Positions 1 to 8,660 of a DNA stretch of 64,000 nucleotides are shown here, piece after piece. The notes beneath the pieces were generated by a model. That model was not told the DNA's origin and ran no database searches. It saw nothing but the letters and a program-made list of their open reading frames with translations. Where the stretch lies: positions 1,619,501 to 1,683,500 of the forward strand of contig NZ_AP018365.1 of NCBI RefSeq assembly GCF_016756395.1, read 5' to 3'. Source of the stretch: Streptomyces sp. SN-593. GTDB lineage: Bacteria; Actinomycetota; Actinomycetes; Streptomycetales; Streptomycetaceae. A program made the translations under genes and the position numbers. Numbering within the stretch: the stretch's first letter is position 1; each line of letters begins with the position of its first letter.

Positions 1-2944
1 AGTTGGACTCGGAGCCGGGGGCGACGAGTTGCCGCAGGAAGCCGCCCCCGGTCGGGTAGTCGCCGACCCAACCGGTGTACACCATGCCCCACTTGGCAGC
101 CTTGAGCTTCGTGGGCGACAGCAGCGTGTCGTAGAACGCGCCGGCGTCCATGGTCTTGACGGTGACCTTGATGCCGACCTTCGCCAGCGCCGTGGCGATC
201 GCCTCCATGGCCTGCTGGCCCTTGGACGCGCCCGCGACACCGACCAGGGTGGTGCTGAAGCCGTCCGGCTTTCCGCACGCGGTCAGTTCGGTCCTGGCGT
301 ACTGCTCCTCGGCCTCCCCGGTGGTGGAGGAGTACATGTTGGCCTTGGGGTCGTGGCTGATGTTGGTGGGCGGCAGCATGGTGGTGGCGATGTCGCCGCC
401 TTCGTACTGCCCGCCGAGCGCGGCCTGCACCTGCTCGCGGTCCACCGCGTAGGCGACGGCCCGGCGGCACAGGACGTCGTCGAAGGGCGCCTGGTCGGTG
501 CTCAGGCTCAGATAGCGGGTGGCGCCGGTGTAGGCGAGGTCCGCGTCGGCCTTCCTGGACGGGTCGTTGATGACCTTCGTCTCGGTGTCGTCGTCGAGCA
601 GCGACTGGGTGAAGTCCAGGTCGGCGCTGCCGTCGAGCACCGCCTGCTCGACGGCCTGCTGCGAGTCGTAGAGCTTCAACTGGTACCCGGTGGGCAGTTG
701 GGAGCGCACCTGGTCGGTGCTGGCCTTCCACTCGGTGTTGCGCACCAGTTGGAGCGACTTGCCGGGGACGTACGCGGACACCTTGTACGGGCCGCTGGCC
801 ACCGGGTGCTCCTCGTAGTCCTTGCCGCCGCCGGTGTCGGCGCTCGGCGGCACCACGGCCCCGTCGGCCATGGCGAGGATGTACGGGAAGTCCGCGTAGG
901 GCTTGGCGAGCGTGAAGACGACGGTGCCGTCGTCGGGGGTGGCGACCGACTTCAGCCCCATCCGGCCGGGGTCGCTGTCGTCGTAGGGGCCCGGGTAGTG
1001 CTGCCCCTCGTCGAGGAGGTCGGACAGGTAGGTCGAGCCGCTGGGGTGGACGTCCTGGTCGAAGGTGCGCTCGATGCCGTACTTGACGTCCTTGGAGGTG
1101 ATCGCCGAGCCGTCCTGGAAGCGCAGGCCCTTCTTGAGGTGGAAGGTCCAGGTCAGGCCGTCGTCACTGACGCCGCCGGTGGTGGTGGCCAGGTCCGGCA
1201 CCAACTGGCGGCCCTTGTCGCCGGGCGCGGGCGCGTAGCTGACCAGGCTGCGGTAGAGCAGCCGCTGGATGTTCCAGGCGCTGGGGTCGTAGGTGTCGGC
1301 CGGGTCCAGCAGGGCGTCGGGGAAGTTCGAGGTGGCCAGGTGGACGGTGCCGCCGGTCTGCGTGGACGGGCGCACGACGCCGTTGTTGCCGCCGTTGAAC
1401 CCCGTGCCCGCCTTGCCGCCGTGGCGCTGGAGGGCGGCCTGCTGGTCCACCGGCGCGGACGTCGGCGGGTGCGGGTCGGGCCCCGGGTCCGGCTTGTCGC
1501 CGCCGAGGGCGCCGGTGGCCAGGACGACCGAGACGGTGATGCCGGCGACGGCGAGCCCGGCCACCCCGGTCAGGACCTTGCGGCGCGCGCTCCACCCGGG
1601 TGTGGGGGCGGGCGGTGTGTCGGACGGCAGGCCGACGCCCGCGGCGGGGCCGGCCGGCGGGCCCTGCCGCACGGCGGGCCGGTGCAGCGGCGGGGTTCCG
1701 TTGTTCACCGGCGGCGGGGTGCTCGGCTGGTACGGCGGGGGCAACGGCACCTGCGGGCTGCGGGAGTAGGCGGGGTGTTCGAGCGGCGCGGCAGCCGGGG
1801 TGCCGGCGCCCGCCGGGGTACCCGCGCCCGCCGGGTACGGCCCGGGTATCGGCTGCGCGGGCGGGCCCTGGGCGGGGAGCGAGGGCAGGGCGCCGCCGAC
1901 TCCGAAGGTGGCGCGCGGGTCGGCGCCGGCGGGGGGCGCCGGCGGGGACGGCTGGGCCGACGGGCGGGCGGACGCGGAGCCGGGCGCGGACCCCGGCGCG
2001 GGCGCGGGGGTGGACCCGGGCGCGGGGGCGGCGGCCGGCCTCGGGGCGGGCTTCGCCAGACCGAAGTCGCTCGGGGGCAGCGTGGCCGGCCCGCTCAGGG
2101 TGGCGGAGCGGGCGGCGGTCAGCCAGGCCCACAGCCGCGCCCGGTAGACGCCGGCGTCGGCGGGGCGGTCGTCGGGCGACTTCGCGAGCGCGGCCATCAC
2201 CAGGGCGTCGAGCTCCGCGGACACCCGCGGGTTGCGGGTGGAGGGCGCGGGCGGCGCGGAGTGGACGTGCCAGTACATCAGGCTCAGCGCGCTGCCGTCG
2301 TGGAACGGCGGCTTGCCGGTGAGCAGTTCGGTGAGCACGCAGCCGACGGCGTAGATGTCGCTGCGGGCGTCCACGTCACGGCCGTTGATCTGCTCGGGCG
2401 ACATGTAGCTGGGGGTGCCGACCGAGGAGCCGGCGGTGGTCAGCCGGGTGTCGGTGTCCAGCACGCGGGCGATGCCGAAGTCGGCGACCTTGACCGCGCC
2501 TTCCTCGGTGACCATCACGTTGGCCGGCTTCACGTCGCGGTGCACGGTGCCGTGGCTGTGCGCGTGGGCGAGCGCGTCGAGGATGTCGCAGACGATCCGC
2601 ACCGCCCGCTCGGGCTCGAACGGGGCCTGCTCGCGCACGAGTTCGGAGAGCGTGCCACCGCGGACGTACTCCATGACGAGGTACGGCACCACGGTGTCGC
2701 CGTCCCGGTACTCGTCCTGGTCGTGGACGGTGACGATGCCGGGGTGGTTCAGCGCGCCGGCCGCGTGCGCCTCGCGGGCGAACCTGCGGCGGGCGTCGGG
2801 GTCCAGCGCCAGTTCCGGCATCAGGGTCTTGATGGCCACGATCCGGCCCATCCGGGTGTCCCGGGCACGGTGCACCCGGGCCATCCCGCCGGAGCCGAGC
2901 AGCTCCGCGAGTTCGTATCTGCCCGCGAAAAGCCCGTCGCTCAT
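1..2944 (-). CDS. Ser/Thr protein kinase fused to an extracytoplasmic solute-binding domain (C-terminus off the window edge)
   Basis: The ATG at 2944 opens a frame that stays open to base 1, at least 981 residues. Residues about 10-275 are a Hanks-type kinase: glycine loop GSGGMARV near 17, HRDVKPAN near 134, then a DFG motif and SPEQ at the end of the activation loop. A Pro/Ala-rich linker of about 180 residues follows, then one membrane segment at about 455-478 preceded by RRK. From about 525 the sequence resembles family 5 dipeptide/oligopeptide-binding proteins (GLTWTFHLKKGLRFQDG; CRRAVAYAVDREQV). The implied topology is cytoplasmic kinase, one membrane pass, outside ligand-binding domain. 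Inference: ligand binding outside controls phosphorylation inside, instead of feeding a transporter. The binding domain is about 455 residues so far, close to the usual length, so little is missing. Upstream there is only a poor G-rich stretch as ribosome site. Kinase call firm; binding-domain call strong by wording; ligand unknown. Confidence 0.9.
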   Translation of the reverse strand, partial: MSDGLFAGRYELAELLGSGGMARVHRARDTRMGRIVAIKTLMPELALDPDARRRFAREAHAAGALNHPGIVTVHDQDEYRDGDTVVPYLVMEYVRGGTLSELVREQAPFEPERAVRIVCDILDALAHAHSHGTVHRDVKPANVMVTEEGAVKVADFGIARVLDTDTRLTTAGSSVGTPSYMSPEQINGRDVDARSDIYAVGCVLTELLTGKPPFHDGSALSLMYWHVHSAPPAPSTRNPRVSAELDALVMAALAKSPDDRPADAGVYRARLWAWLTAARSATLSGPATLPPSDFGLAKPAPRPAAAPAPGSTPAPAPGSAPGSASARPSAQPSPPAPPAGADPRATFGVGGALPSLPAQGPPAQPIPGPYPAGAGTPAGAGTPAAAPLEHPAYSRSPQVPLPPPYQPSTPPPVNNGTPPLHRPAVRQGPPAGPAAGVGLPSDTPPAPTPGWSARRKVLTGVAGLAVAGITVSVVLATGALGGDKPDPGPDPHPPTSAPVDQQAALQRHGGKAGTGFNGGNNGVVRPSTQTGGTVHLATSNFPDALLDPADTYDPSAWNIQRLLYRSLVSYAPAPGDKGRQLVPDLATTTGGVSDDGLTWTFHLKKGLRFQDGSAITSKDVKYGIERTFDQDVHPSGSTYLSDLLDEGQHYPGPYDDSDPGRMGLKSVATPDDGTVVFTLAKPYADFPYILAMADGAVVPPSADTGGGKDYEEHPVASGPYKVSAYVPGKSLQLVRNTEWKASTDQVRSQLPTGYQLKLYDSQQAVEQAVLDGSADLDFTQSLLDDDTETKVINDPSRKADADLAYTGATRYLSLSTDQAPFDDVLCRRAVAYAVDREQVQAALGGQYEGGDIATTMLPPTNISHDPKANMYSSTTGEAEEQYARTELTACGKPDGFSTTLVGVAGASKGQQAMEAIATALAKVGIKVTVKTMDAGAFYDTLLSPTKLKAAKWGMVYTGWVGDYPTGGGFLRQLVAPGSESN

Positions 2945-3076
2945 GCCCGCCCGCCCTGTTGCCCCACCGTTGCCCCACCCGTGTCGTGCCCGTGGCGAGG
3001 CCGTCGGCCGTCCCCCGGACGTGGGGACCAGCCTACGGGGGCGGCGCCGTCACCGGTGCCGCCCCCCGCGCTTGTT

Positions 3077-3092
3077 ACCGCCTTGTGGCGGT
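3077..3092 (-). terminator. Short hairpin just after the LAETG protein gene
   Basis: A perfect 6-bp inverted repeat, ACCGCC-TTGT-GGCGGT, begins at the last base of the stop codon of the wall-protein gene. No T-run follows. It could weaken read-through into the downstream kinase gene. Confidence 0.4.
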
Positions 3093-4282
3093 CACGCGTC
3101 ACCGCCGGTGGGCGAACCGGCCGCGCGGCGGCGGCGGTTGGCGACGACGAAGGTCAGCGCGCCCGCGGCCACGAGTGCGGCGGCGCCGCCGGCGACGTAG
3201 GGGGTGCTGGAACTGGCGCCGGTCTCGGCGAGGTCGCCGGTGGAGGAGGTGTCGGCGACGGTCTGGGCGCCGGAGCCACCGGAGCCGCCCGAGGCGGAGG
3301 AACCGGACGACCCGGCGGAGCCCGAGGAACCCGAGGAACCGGCGGACCCGGCGGACCCGGACGACCCGCCGCTGCCCGAACCGCCGCTCGTGCCGCCCCC
3401 GTTGCCCGAGCCGCCGGAGGAGTGCCCGCCGGTCGAACCGCCGGTGTCCGCGCCGCCCGTGGACGAACCGCCGGAGGAGCCCGCCGTGGCCGCACCGCTG
3501 GACGAACCGCCCGTGGACGCACCCCCCGACGACGAGCCGCTGTCGCCCTTCGGGGTGCGGCAGGTGGCCTGCGCGAGCGTGATGTCGCCGGTCACGTGGG
3601 CGACGCCCAGGCTCAGCGGATCGATGTCGACCTTGAGGTGCAGGGCCGTGGCCGCCGCGGTGGCGGAGGTGGTGACGGCGTCGGTCAGCTCCAGGTCCAC
3701 CTCACCGACGCCGGGGACGGCGACCTTGGTGGTGCCGATCGCCGACAGTTCGGTGCGCCTGCCGAGCACGGTCAGGCCGACCAGGTGCGAGGAGGCGGTC
3801 GGCCGGTGCCCGACCTGGCAGGTCGCGGTGGACGTCACCGCGTCCAGCTTGACCACGGACAGCAGCGGCAGCCCGGGCACGTGCAGGTCGGCCCCCACGA
3901 TGTCGGCGACGCCCTGGGCCTTGTCGGGGCCGGTGGTGGCGTTCGCGGTGGCGGCGGAGGCGCGCAGCAGGTTCACGGCCCGGCCCGCCTCGACGCCGTG
4001 GCCGACCGTCACGGTCAGCGCGGTCTGCTTGGCGTCGGCCGGGGCGTGCACGTCGTTCAGCGAGACGTTCACGGGCACGTCCACGGTCCTGCCCAGCAGG
4101 GACACGTCCAGGCCCGCGCGCAGGTCCGTGGCCGTGGCGGCGCCGGTGTCGTGCGCGGTCGCGGGCACCGCCTGCACGGCCGGCGCGACGGCCAGCACGG
4201 CCCCGGCGGCGACGGCCGTGGCCGCGCCGAGGACGGCGGCCGAACGGCGTGCGGGCAGGCGGAAGTTGATGGTGCGGTACAC
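3092..4282 (-). CDS. Secreted SCO1860-family LAETG-anchored cell-wall protein
   Basis: A 396-residue surface protein. GTG at 4282 is preferred over an upstream ATG at 4363 because it puts a hydrophobic signal sequence (ARRSAAVLGAATAVAAG) at about residues 10-40 and has a G-rich ribosome site about 10 bases upstream. The mature part is a roughly 150-residue domain with paired Cys (TCQVGHRP and ATCRTPKG). It is followed by about 130 residues of Gly/Ser/Thr-rich wall-spanning repeat. The C-terminus is a sortase signal: LAETG at 351-355, a hydrophobic stretch, then RRRR. LAETG is the class E sortase motif used in Streptomyces. Domain order matches the family named after SCO1860, whose function I do not know. 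No sortase gene is present in the window. Confidence 0.9.
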   Translation of the reverse strand: MYRTINFRLPARRSAAVLGAATAVAAGAVLAVAPAVQAVPATAHDTGAATATDLRAGLDVSLLGRTVDVPVNVSLNDVHAPADAKQTALTVTVGHGVEAGRAVNLLRASAATANATTGPDKAQGVADIVGADLHVPGLPLLSVVKLDAVTSTATCQVGHRPTASSHLVGLTVLGRRTELSAIGTTKVAVPGVGEVDLELTDAVTTSATAAATALHLKVDIDPLSLGVAHVTGDITLAQATCRTPKGDSGSSSGGASTGGSSSGAATAGSSGGSSTGGADTGGSTGGHSSGGSGNGGGTSGGSGSGGSSGSAGSAGSSGSSGSAGSSGSSASGGSGGSGAQTVADTSSTGDLAETGASSSTPYVAGGAAALVAAGALTFVVANRRRRAAGSPTGGDA

Positions 4283-4534
4283 GGTTGGGAAACCCCCACG
4301 TATGGGATGGCGCCCCCGGCGCGCGCTGATTGGGGACAGCCGCCGGGGACATCGACCCGGCAATGTTTACGCACTGAGAGTGAATTGACGGCTACACGAC
4401 GCCAGTTCACCCAGAAGGGTGGTTTCCGTGCATTTCTTCGATTCCCGGCGTACGGCCGTTCTGCACCGTTCACCTCCGCGGGGGGCGCACTCCGGCTGCC
4501 GGTGCGGCGCGGGACCGCGCCGGGTGACGCGGGC

Positions 4535-5635
4535 TCAGGCCACGGTGCGGCCGCGCAGCACCACGCGGCGCGGCGCGGCGAGCACCCGGACGTCGGCGCG
4601 CGGGTCCTCGTCGAGGACCAGGAGGTCGGCCGGCGCGCCCTCCTCCAGCCCGTCCCGGCCCAGCCAGCGGCGGGCGTCCCAGGTCGCGGCGGACAGCGCG
4701 GCGGTGGTCGGCAGCCCGGCGCGCACCAGTTCGGCCACCTCCTCGGCGACCAGCCCGTGCGGGAGGCTGCCACCGGCGTCGGTGCCCGCGTAGACCGGCA
4801 CGCCCGCGTCGTACGCGTCGCGCACGGTCCGGTGGCGGCGCGCGTGCAGCCGCTCCAGGTGGGCCGACCAGCGGGGGAACTTGGCGGCGCCGCCGGCCGC
4901 CAACCGCGGGAAGGTGGCGATGTTGACCAGGGTCGGCACGATGGCGACGCCGCGCTCGGCGAAGAGCGGGATCGTGTCGTCGGTGAGGCCGGTGGCGTGC
5001 TCGACGCAGTCGATCCCGGCGTCCACCAGGTCGGCGAGGGAGTCCTCGGCGAAGCAGTGCGCGGTGACCCGGGCGCCCTCCTCGTGGGCCGCGGCGATCG
5101 CCTCGCGCAGCGCGTCCGCGGGCCAGCACGGCGCCAGGTCGCCGATGCCGCGGTCGATCCAGTCGCCGACCAGTTTGACCCAGCCGTCGCCCCTGCGCGC
5201 CTCGCGCCGCACGTAGGCGGTGAGGTCGCCGGGCTCGATCTCGTGGGCGTAGTTGCGGATGTAGCGGCGGGTGCGGGCGATGTGCCGGCCGGCCCGGATG
5301 ATCCTCGGCAGGTCCTCGCGGTCGTCGATCCACCGGGTGTCGGCGGGCGTTCCGGCGTCGCGCAGCAGCAGGGCCCCCGCCCCGCGTTCGGTCAGCGCCT
5401 GCTTCTCGGTGGTGGCCTCGTCCACGGCGCCGTGCGCGTCGAGGCCGACGTGGCAGTGCGCGTCCACCAGCCCCGGCAGCACCCACCCGGTGGCGGTCGC
5501 GGTGACCTCGGCGGCGGGCCGCCGGTAGGTGATCCGTCCGCCGACCACCCACAGTTCGTCCCTGACCGACGCGTCGTCCGGCCCGGCCAGCACCCGGCCC
5601 CGGACGTGCAGCACCTCGTTCGCTCCGGCTCCCAT
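4535..5635 (-). CDS. Amidohydrolase family protein (metal-dependent hydrolase)
   Basis: A 366-residue cytoplasmic enzyme of the amidohydrolase superfamily. Visible metal-site features in order: DAHCHVG (HxH), a lysine in GDGWVKLVGDW that could be the carboxylated bridging residue, TAHCF and VEHATG histidines, and the late aspartate in YAGTDAGGS. The N- and C-terminal beta-strand flanks (VRGRVLAG; ADLLVLDEDPRADV) are typical of the imidazolonepropionase/prolidase-like branch. The start is ATG 5635 rather than the in-frame ATG at 5698, because a -10-like TACAGT lies exactly six bases upstream, fitting a leaderless message. Substrate is unknown. The gene stands alone between two exported proteins on the same strand. 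Confidence 0.88.
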   Translation of the reverse strand: MGAGANEVLHVRGRVLAGPDDASVRDELWVVGGRITYRRPAAEVTATATGWVLPGLVDAHCHVGLDAHGAVDEATTEKQALTERGAGALLLRDAGTPADTRWIDDREDLPRIIRAGRHIARTRRYIRNYAHEIEPGDLTAYVRREARRGDGWVKLVGDWIDRGIGDLAPCWPADALREAIAAAHEEGARVTAHCFAEDSLADLVDAGIDCVEHATGLTDDTIPLFAERGVAIVPTLVNIATFPRLAAGGAAKFPRWSAHLERLHARRHRTVRDAYDAGVPVYAGTDAGGSLPHGLVAEEVAELVRAGLPTTAALSAATWDARRWLGRDGLEEGAPADLLVLDEDPRADVRVLAAPRRVVLRGRTVA

Positions 5636-5647
5636 ACCGGCACTGTA
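5636..5647 (-). promoter_or_regulatory. Leaderless promoter -10 (TACAGT) for the amidohydrolase
   Basis: TACAGT (5642-5647 on the minus strand) is followed by six bases and then the ATG at 5635. This spacing makes the A of ATG the likely first transcribed base. There is no ribosome-binding site at this start. No clear -35 was seen. Confidence 0.55.
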
Positions 5648-5740
5648 CTGACCCGGGGCGGCCGCCCGGCAGGCCGCCGGCGCGGGAGCCGTGGCCACCG
5701 CGGGGCCGGCCCGCGGCAGGGGGCCGCCGCCGGCCGCGTG

Positions 5741-7084
5741 TCAGGAGACGAGCACGGACAGGTCGACCGCGTCGGCCATCGCCAGCATCCCCGCGTCATT
5801 GGGGTGCAGGTGGTCGCCGGAGTCATAGGCGGGCGCGAGGGCGTCGGGGTTCGAGGGGTCGCGGACGGCCCGGTCGAAGTCGACCACCGCGTCGAAGGCG
5901 CCGCTGCTCCTGATCCACTGGTTGACCTGCTCCCGGACCGCGTTCATCGCCGGGCTGAGCCGGCTGTAGGGCAGGATGGTCGCGCCGATCATCCGGACCC
6001 CGTCGGCATGGCCGCGGGCGATGAGGGTGCGGTAGCCGTCGATCAGGTTCCGCGCGGTCAGCGGGCCGCCGGCGCTGTTGAGGTCGTTGCTGAGGTCGTT
6101 GACGCCTTCGAGCAGGATGACGTCCTTGACGCCGGGCTCGCCGAGCGCGTCGTGGTCGAAGCGCTGCACGCCGCTGGGGCCGCGGTAGATCTCCGGCGCG
6201 GTGGTCAGCAGCCGGTTGCCGGCGATGCCGGCGTCGGTGACGCCGAGCCGCTGCCCGCCGGGCGCGCTGGCCAGCCGCCGGGCGAGCTGGTCGGGCCAGC
6301 GGCGGTTGGCGCCCGCGGTGGAGTGGTAGCCGTCGGTGATCGAGTCGCCGAAGGCCACCACGGTGGCGTGCGCGGTCGGCGCGACGACGTCGAGGCCGGA
6401 CAGGTAGTACCAGGAGGTGCGGGTGCGGGCGTAACCCGCGGCGGAGTCGTCGGCGGCGTGGTCGACACCGTCGGTGGAGACGTAGGTCGTCTCGTACGCC
6501 TCGCGGTGGAAGGTGGAGGGGCCGGTGGTGCCCGACAGGTAGAGGCTGACCAGCAGGTTCTGGTCGGCGGCGACCCGCATCGGGATGACGTCGCTGTACT
6601 CCTCGCGGCCCGCGGCCACCGTGGTGGAGCGCGAGCCGCCGAAGGTCACCCGGTGGTGGGTGCCCGCGACCGCGCGGCCGCCGTCGTACTGCTCGGCGAC
6701 GTCGGCGGCGCCCACCGTGAGCGGGCGGTCGCTGCGCAGGTCGGAGACCCTGATCCGCAGCCCGGAGCCGCCGATGCTGGTGTGCACCACCATCCGTACC
6801 GTCTGGTCGTGGAACGACGGGCCGCCCGCGCTCATCGCGCTCTCCCAGGCGCCGACCCGGCCCGGGTACGTCGCGGCGCTCTGCTGGGTGTCGGTGGCGG
6901 AGGAGGTGGCGCGGCCGTCCTGGGCGTCGTCCTGGCGGCCGCCGTGCGCGGTGGACACGAGCAGCGCGCCGACGGTCGCGGCGGCGACCACGCCGGCCGC
7001 GGGCGCCAGTACCGAGCGGCGCAGCGTCCGCCCGCGGGTCGCCCATGCGATACGGATACGGGTGGCGCGACGGGCGCGGGACAT
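5741..7084 (-). CDS. Exported SGNH/GDSL hydrolase
   Basis: A 447-residue secreted or membrane-anchored esterase-type hydrolase. ATG 7084 has a good ribosome site (GGGGGAG about 6 bases upstream), unlike the in-frame ATG at 7165. A basic N-terminus and one hydrophobic segment (about residues 22-45) act as signal or anchor. A roughly 190-residue N-terminal beta-rich region precedes the SGNH domain. There AFGDSITDGY (about 244) supplies the catalytic Ser, EGVNDLS (about 331) the block III Asn, and GDHLHPND (about 423) the Asp/His pair. Actinobacterial proteins of this layout are thought to deacylate surface glycans or release acids from plant polysaccharides. Substrate is not assignable from sequence. 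No operon partner is evident. Confidence 0.9.
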   Translation of the reverse strand: MSRARRATRIRIAWATRGRTLRRSVLAPAAGVVAAATVGALLVSTAHGGRQDDAQDGRATSSATDTQQSAATYPGRVGAWESAMSAGGPSFHDQTVRMVVHTSIGGSGLRIRVSDLRSDRPLTVGAADVAEQYDGGRAVAGTHHRVTFGGSRSTTVAAGREEYSDVIPMRVAADQNLLVSLYLSGTTGPSTFHREAYETTYVSTDGVDHAADDSAAGYARTRTSWYYLSGLDVVAPTAHATVVAFGDSITDGYHSTAGANRRWPDQLARRLASAPGGQRLGVTDAGIAGNRLLTTAPEIYRGPSGVQRFDHDALGEPGVKDVILLEGVNDLSNDLNSAGGPLTARNLIDGYRTLIARGHADGVRMIGATILPYSRLSPAMNAVREQVNQWIRSSGAFDAVVDFDRAVRDPSNPDALAPAYDSGDHLHPNDAGMLAMADAVDLSVLVS

Positions 7085-7346
7085 GCGGGTCTCCCCCAAG
7101 GTGGTTCCGTGCGGCCTGCTGTCGGCCGTATCGGACGCCCCGTGCCGGGCGGCGGTCCGTCGCATGTCTACAGCCCTTCCGAAAGCATATGCGGAGAACC
7201 GGTGAAGACCACATCAGCGTCCCACGGGCTCCCTCTCCCCACACCCGCGCGCGCCCGCCCCCGCGGGGAGCGGCGCCACCGGAACGGTGACGCGGCGCGG
7301 GGCCGTTCCGGTTCCTGCGGGCCCCCGGCCGCCCGGCGCAGGGCGC

Positions 7347-8585
7347 TCACCGGCCCTCGCCGACGGCTCCGGGGCAGGGGCCCGCGCCTCCCGTGCCGGT
7401 GCCTGTGTCCGCCCCCGCGGCGGTGCCCTCGCCCGTGCCAGGTGCGGTGCCCGCGGCGGGGCCCGCGACCGCGGTGGCGATCCCCGCCCGGTCCGCCTGG
7501 ATCTCGGCCCTGACCAGTTCGAGCAGCCGTCCGGCCCAGTTGCGGCCGGTGCCCGCGTTGTCCCCCCAGAAGCGGGAGTCCATGTCGTCGTAGACCAGGG
7601 TCGCGTCGCCGGTGGCGAGCAGGATCTCCGCGAGGTCGGGGTGCTGGGCGTACTTGGCGCGCAGCAGCGACGCGAGGACGGCGGTCCTGGCCAGGTCCCA
7701 GCCGTCGCGGCGGGCCGCGCGGGCGGCGATGCCGGCGGCCGCGGAGCCGTTCGGGGCCGCCGCGATCTCGGCGCGGGCGTCCTGGTCGGCGGTGGACAGC
7801 GCCCAGTAGGCGTGCGCGGCCGAGGGGTACGCCGCCGCGCCGACCCGCACCGGCGCCGGGTAGTCGTGGCGCAGCGCGAGGTGGCCGGGGTCGGCGACCG
7901 GGTCGCGGGGGAAGGAGTGCGGGAGCGCGACCGCGGGCGCGTGCGAGGTGGGCGGGCCGTCGACGTGCTCGCGGGCGGTCCGGACGCCGGCGCCCTGCCG
8001 GGCCCGCTCCTCGAAGTAGCGGACGGCGCTGTCGTACTCCTCGGCGGTGACCTGCTCGTCGGGCCACAACTCGCCGCCGGGGCCGGCGATGAGCGCCTGG
8101 AGCGGCCAGTCCTTGCGGTCCATGTCGCTCAGCGCGAACTGGCGCTGGTGGGCGGGGATGGCGAGGTAGGCGGCGCGCAGTGCGGCGCGGTGGGCCTCGG
8201 TGGGATCGGCGAGGAAGGCGTCGACGGCGGCCAGGCAGCGGTCGGTCGAGTCGGGCCGCCCGTTCAACTCCTCGATGGTGTCGCGGACTTCGGCGAGCAG
8301 TTCCTCAGCGGTGAGCCAGGTCAGCGGGTCGGCGAACTTCCACGACGCGAGCATGTGCGCCGACGCCTCGGCGCCTTCGGGGAGTTCGGTCGCGACCCAT
8401 CCGCTGCTCAGCTTCTCCGCGAACTCCTCCACGGTGACCAGTCCCCAGCAGTCCACCAGCCCGTCGGCGTAGATGAACAGGTCGGTCAGGTAGTAGCCGC
8501 CGCCGTTGCGGATGAAGGCGTGCCGCCAGGTGCCGGGTATGCGGACACCGTCCGCGGTGCGGTGAGTGGTTCGGGTGCCGGTCAT
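7347..8585 (-). CDS. NADAR-family protein with an extra N-terminal domain
   Basis: A 412-residue cytoplasmic protein. About residues 240-375 match the NADAR (YbiA/DUF1768) N-glycosidase fold: YPSAAHAYWALS near the start, the MDSRFWGDN block, and NWAGRLLELVRAE at the end. NADAR proteins cleave N-glycosidic bonds in ADP-ribose derivatives or riboflavin intermediates, and some reverse nucleic-acid ADP-ribosylation. The first 200 residues are a separate domain with W/Y-rich motifs (NGGGYYLTDLFIYADG; CWGLVTVEEF) that I recognise only as a conserved actinobacterial unknown. The C-terminal tail of about 35 residues is Gly/Ala/Thr repeat. The start is set by a leaderless-type -10, since the GGAGGG touching the ATG is too close to serve as ribosome site. 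Confidence 0.8.
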   Translation of the reverse strand: MTGTRTTHRTADGVRIPGTWRHAFIRNGGGYYLTDLFIYADGLVDCWGLVTVEEFAEKLSSGWVATELPEGAEASAHMLASWKFADPLTWLTAEELLAEVRDTIEELNGRPDSTDRCLAAVDAFLADPTEAHRAALRAAYLAIPAHQRQFALSDMDRKDWPLQALIAGPGGELWPDEQVTAEEYDSAVRYFEERARQGAGVRTAREHVDGPPTSHAPAVALPHSFPRDPVADPGHLALRHDYPAPVRVGAAAYPSAAHAYWALSTADQDARAEIAAAPNGSAAAGIAARAARRDGWDLARTAVLASLLRAKYAQHPDLAEILLATGDATLVYDDMDSRFWGDNAGTGRNWAGRLLELVRAEIQADRAGIATAVAGPAAGTAPGTGEGTAAGADTGTGTGGAGPCPGAVGEGR

Positions 8586-8597
8586 CCCTCCATTGTG
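8586..8597 (-). promoter_or_regulatory. Leaderless promoter -10 (CACAAT) for the NADAR gene
   Basis: CACAAT (8592-8597, minus strand) stands six bases before the ATG at 8585, matching TATAAT at four of six positions. The intervening GGAGGG abuts the ATG with no spacing, so leaderless initiation explains the start better. Confidence 0.4.
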
Positions 8598-8660
8598 TCG
8601 AGTCCGGTGATCGCTCCGACCGGGGCCCGCCTCCCCGGCGGTGCGCCCGGACGGACCGGC

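Noticed and set aside
29..7513. A 2494-codon open frame on the plus strand.
   Set aside because: It is antisense to five well-supported minus-strand genes, has Val/Arg/Gly-rich shadow composition, and crosses their intergenic gaps. High GC keeps such frames open.
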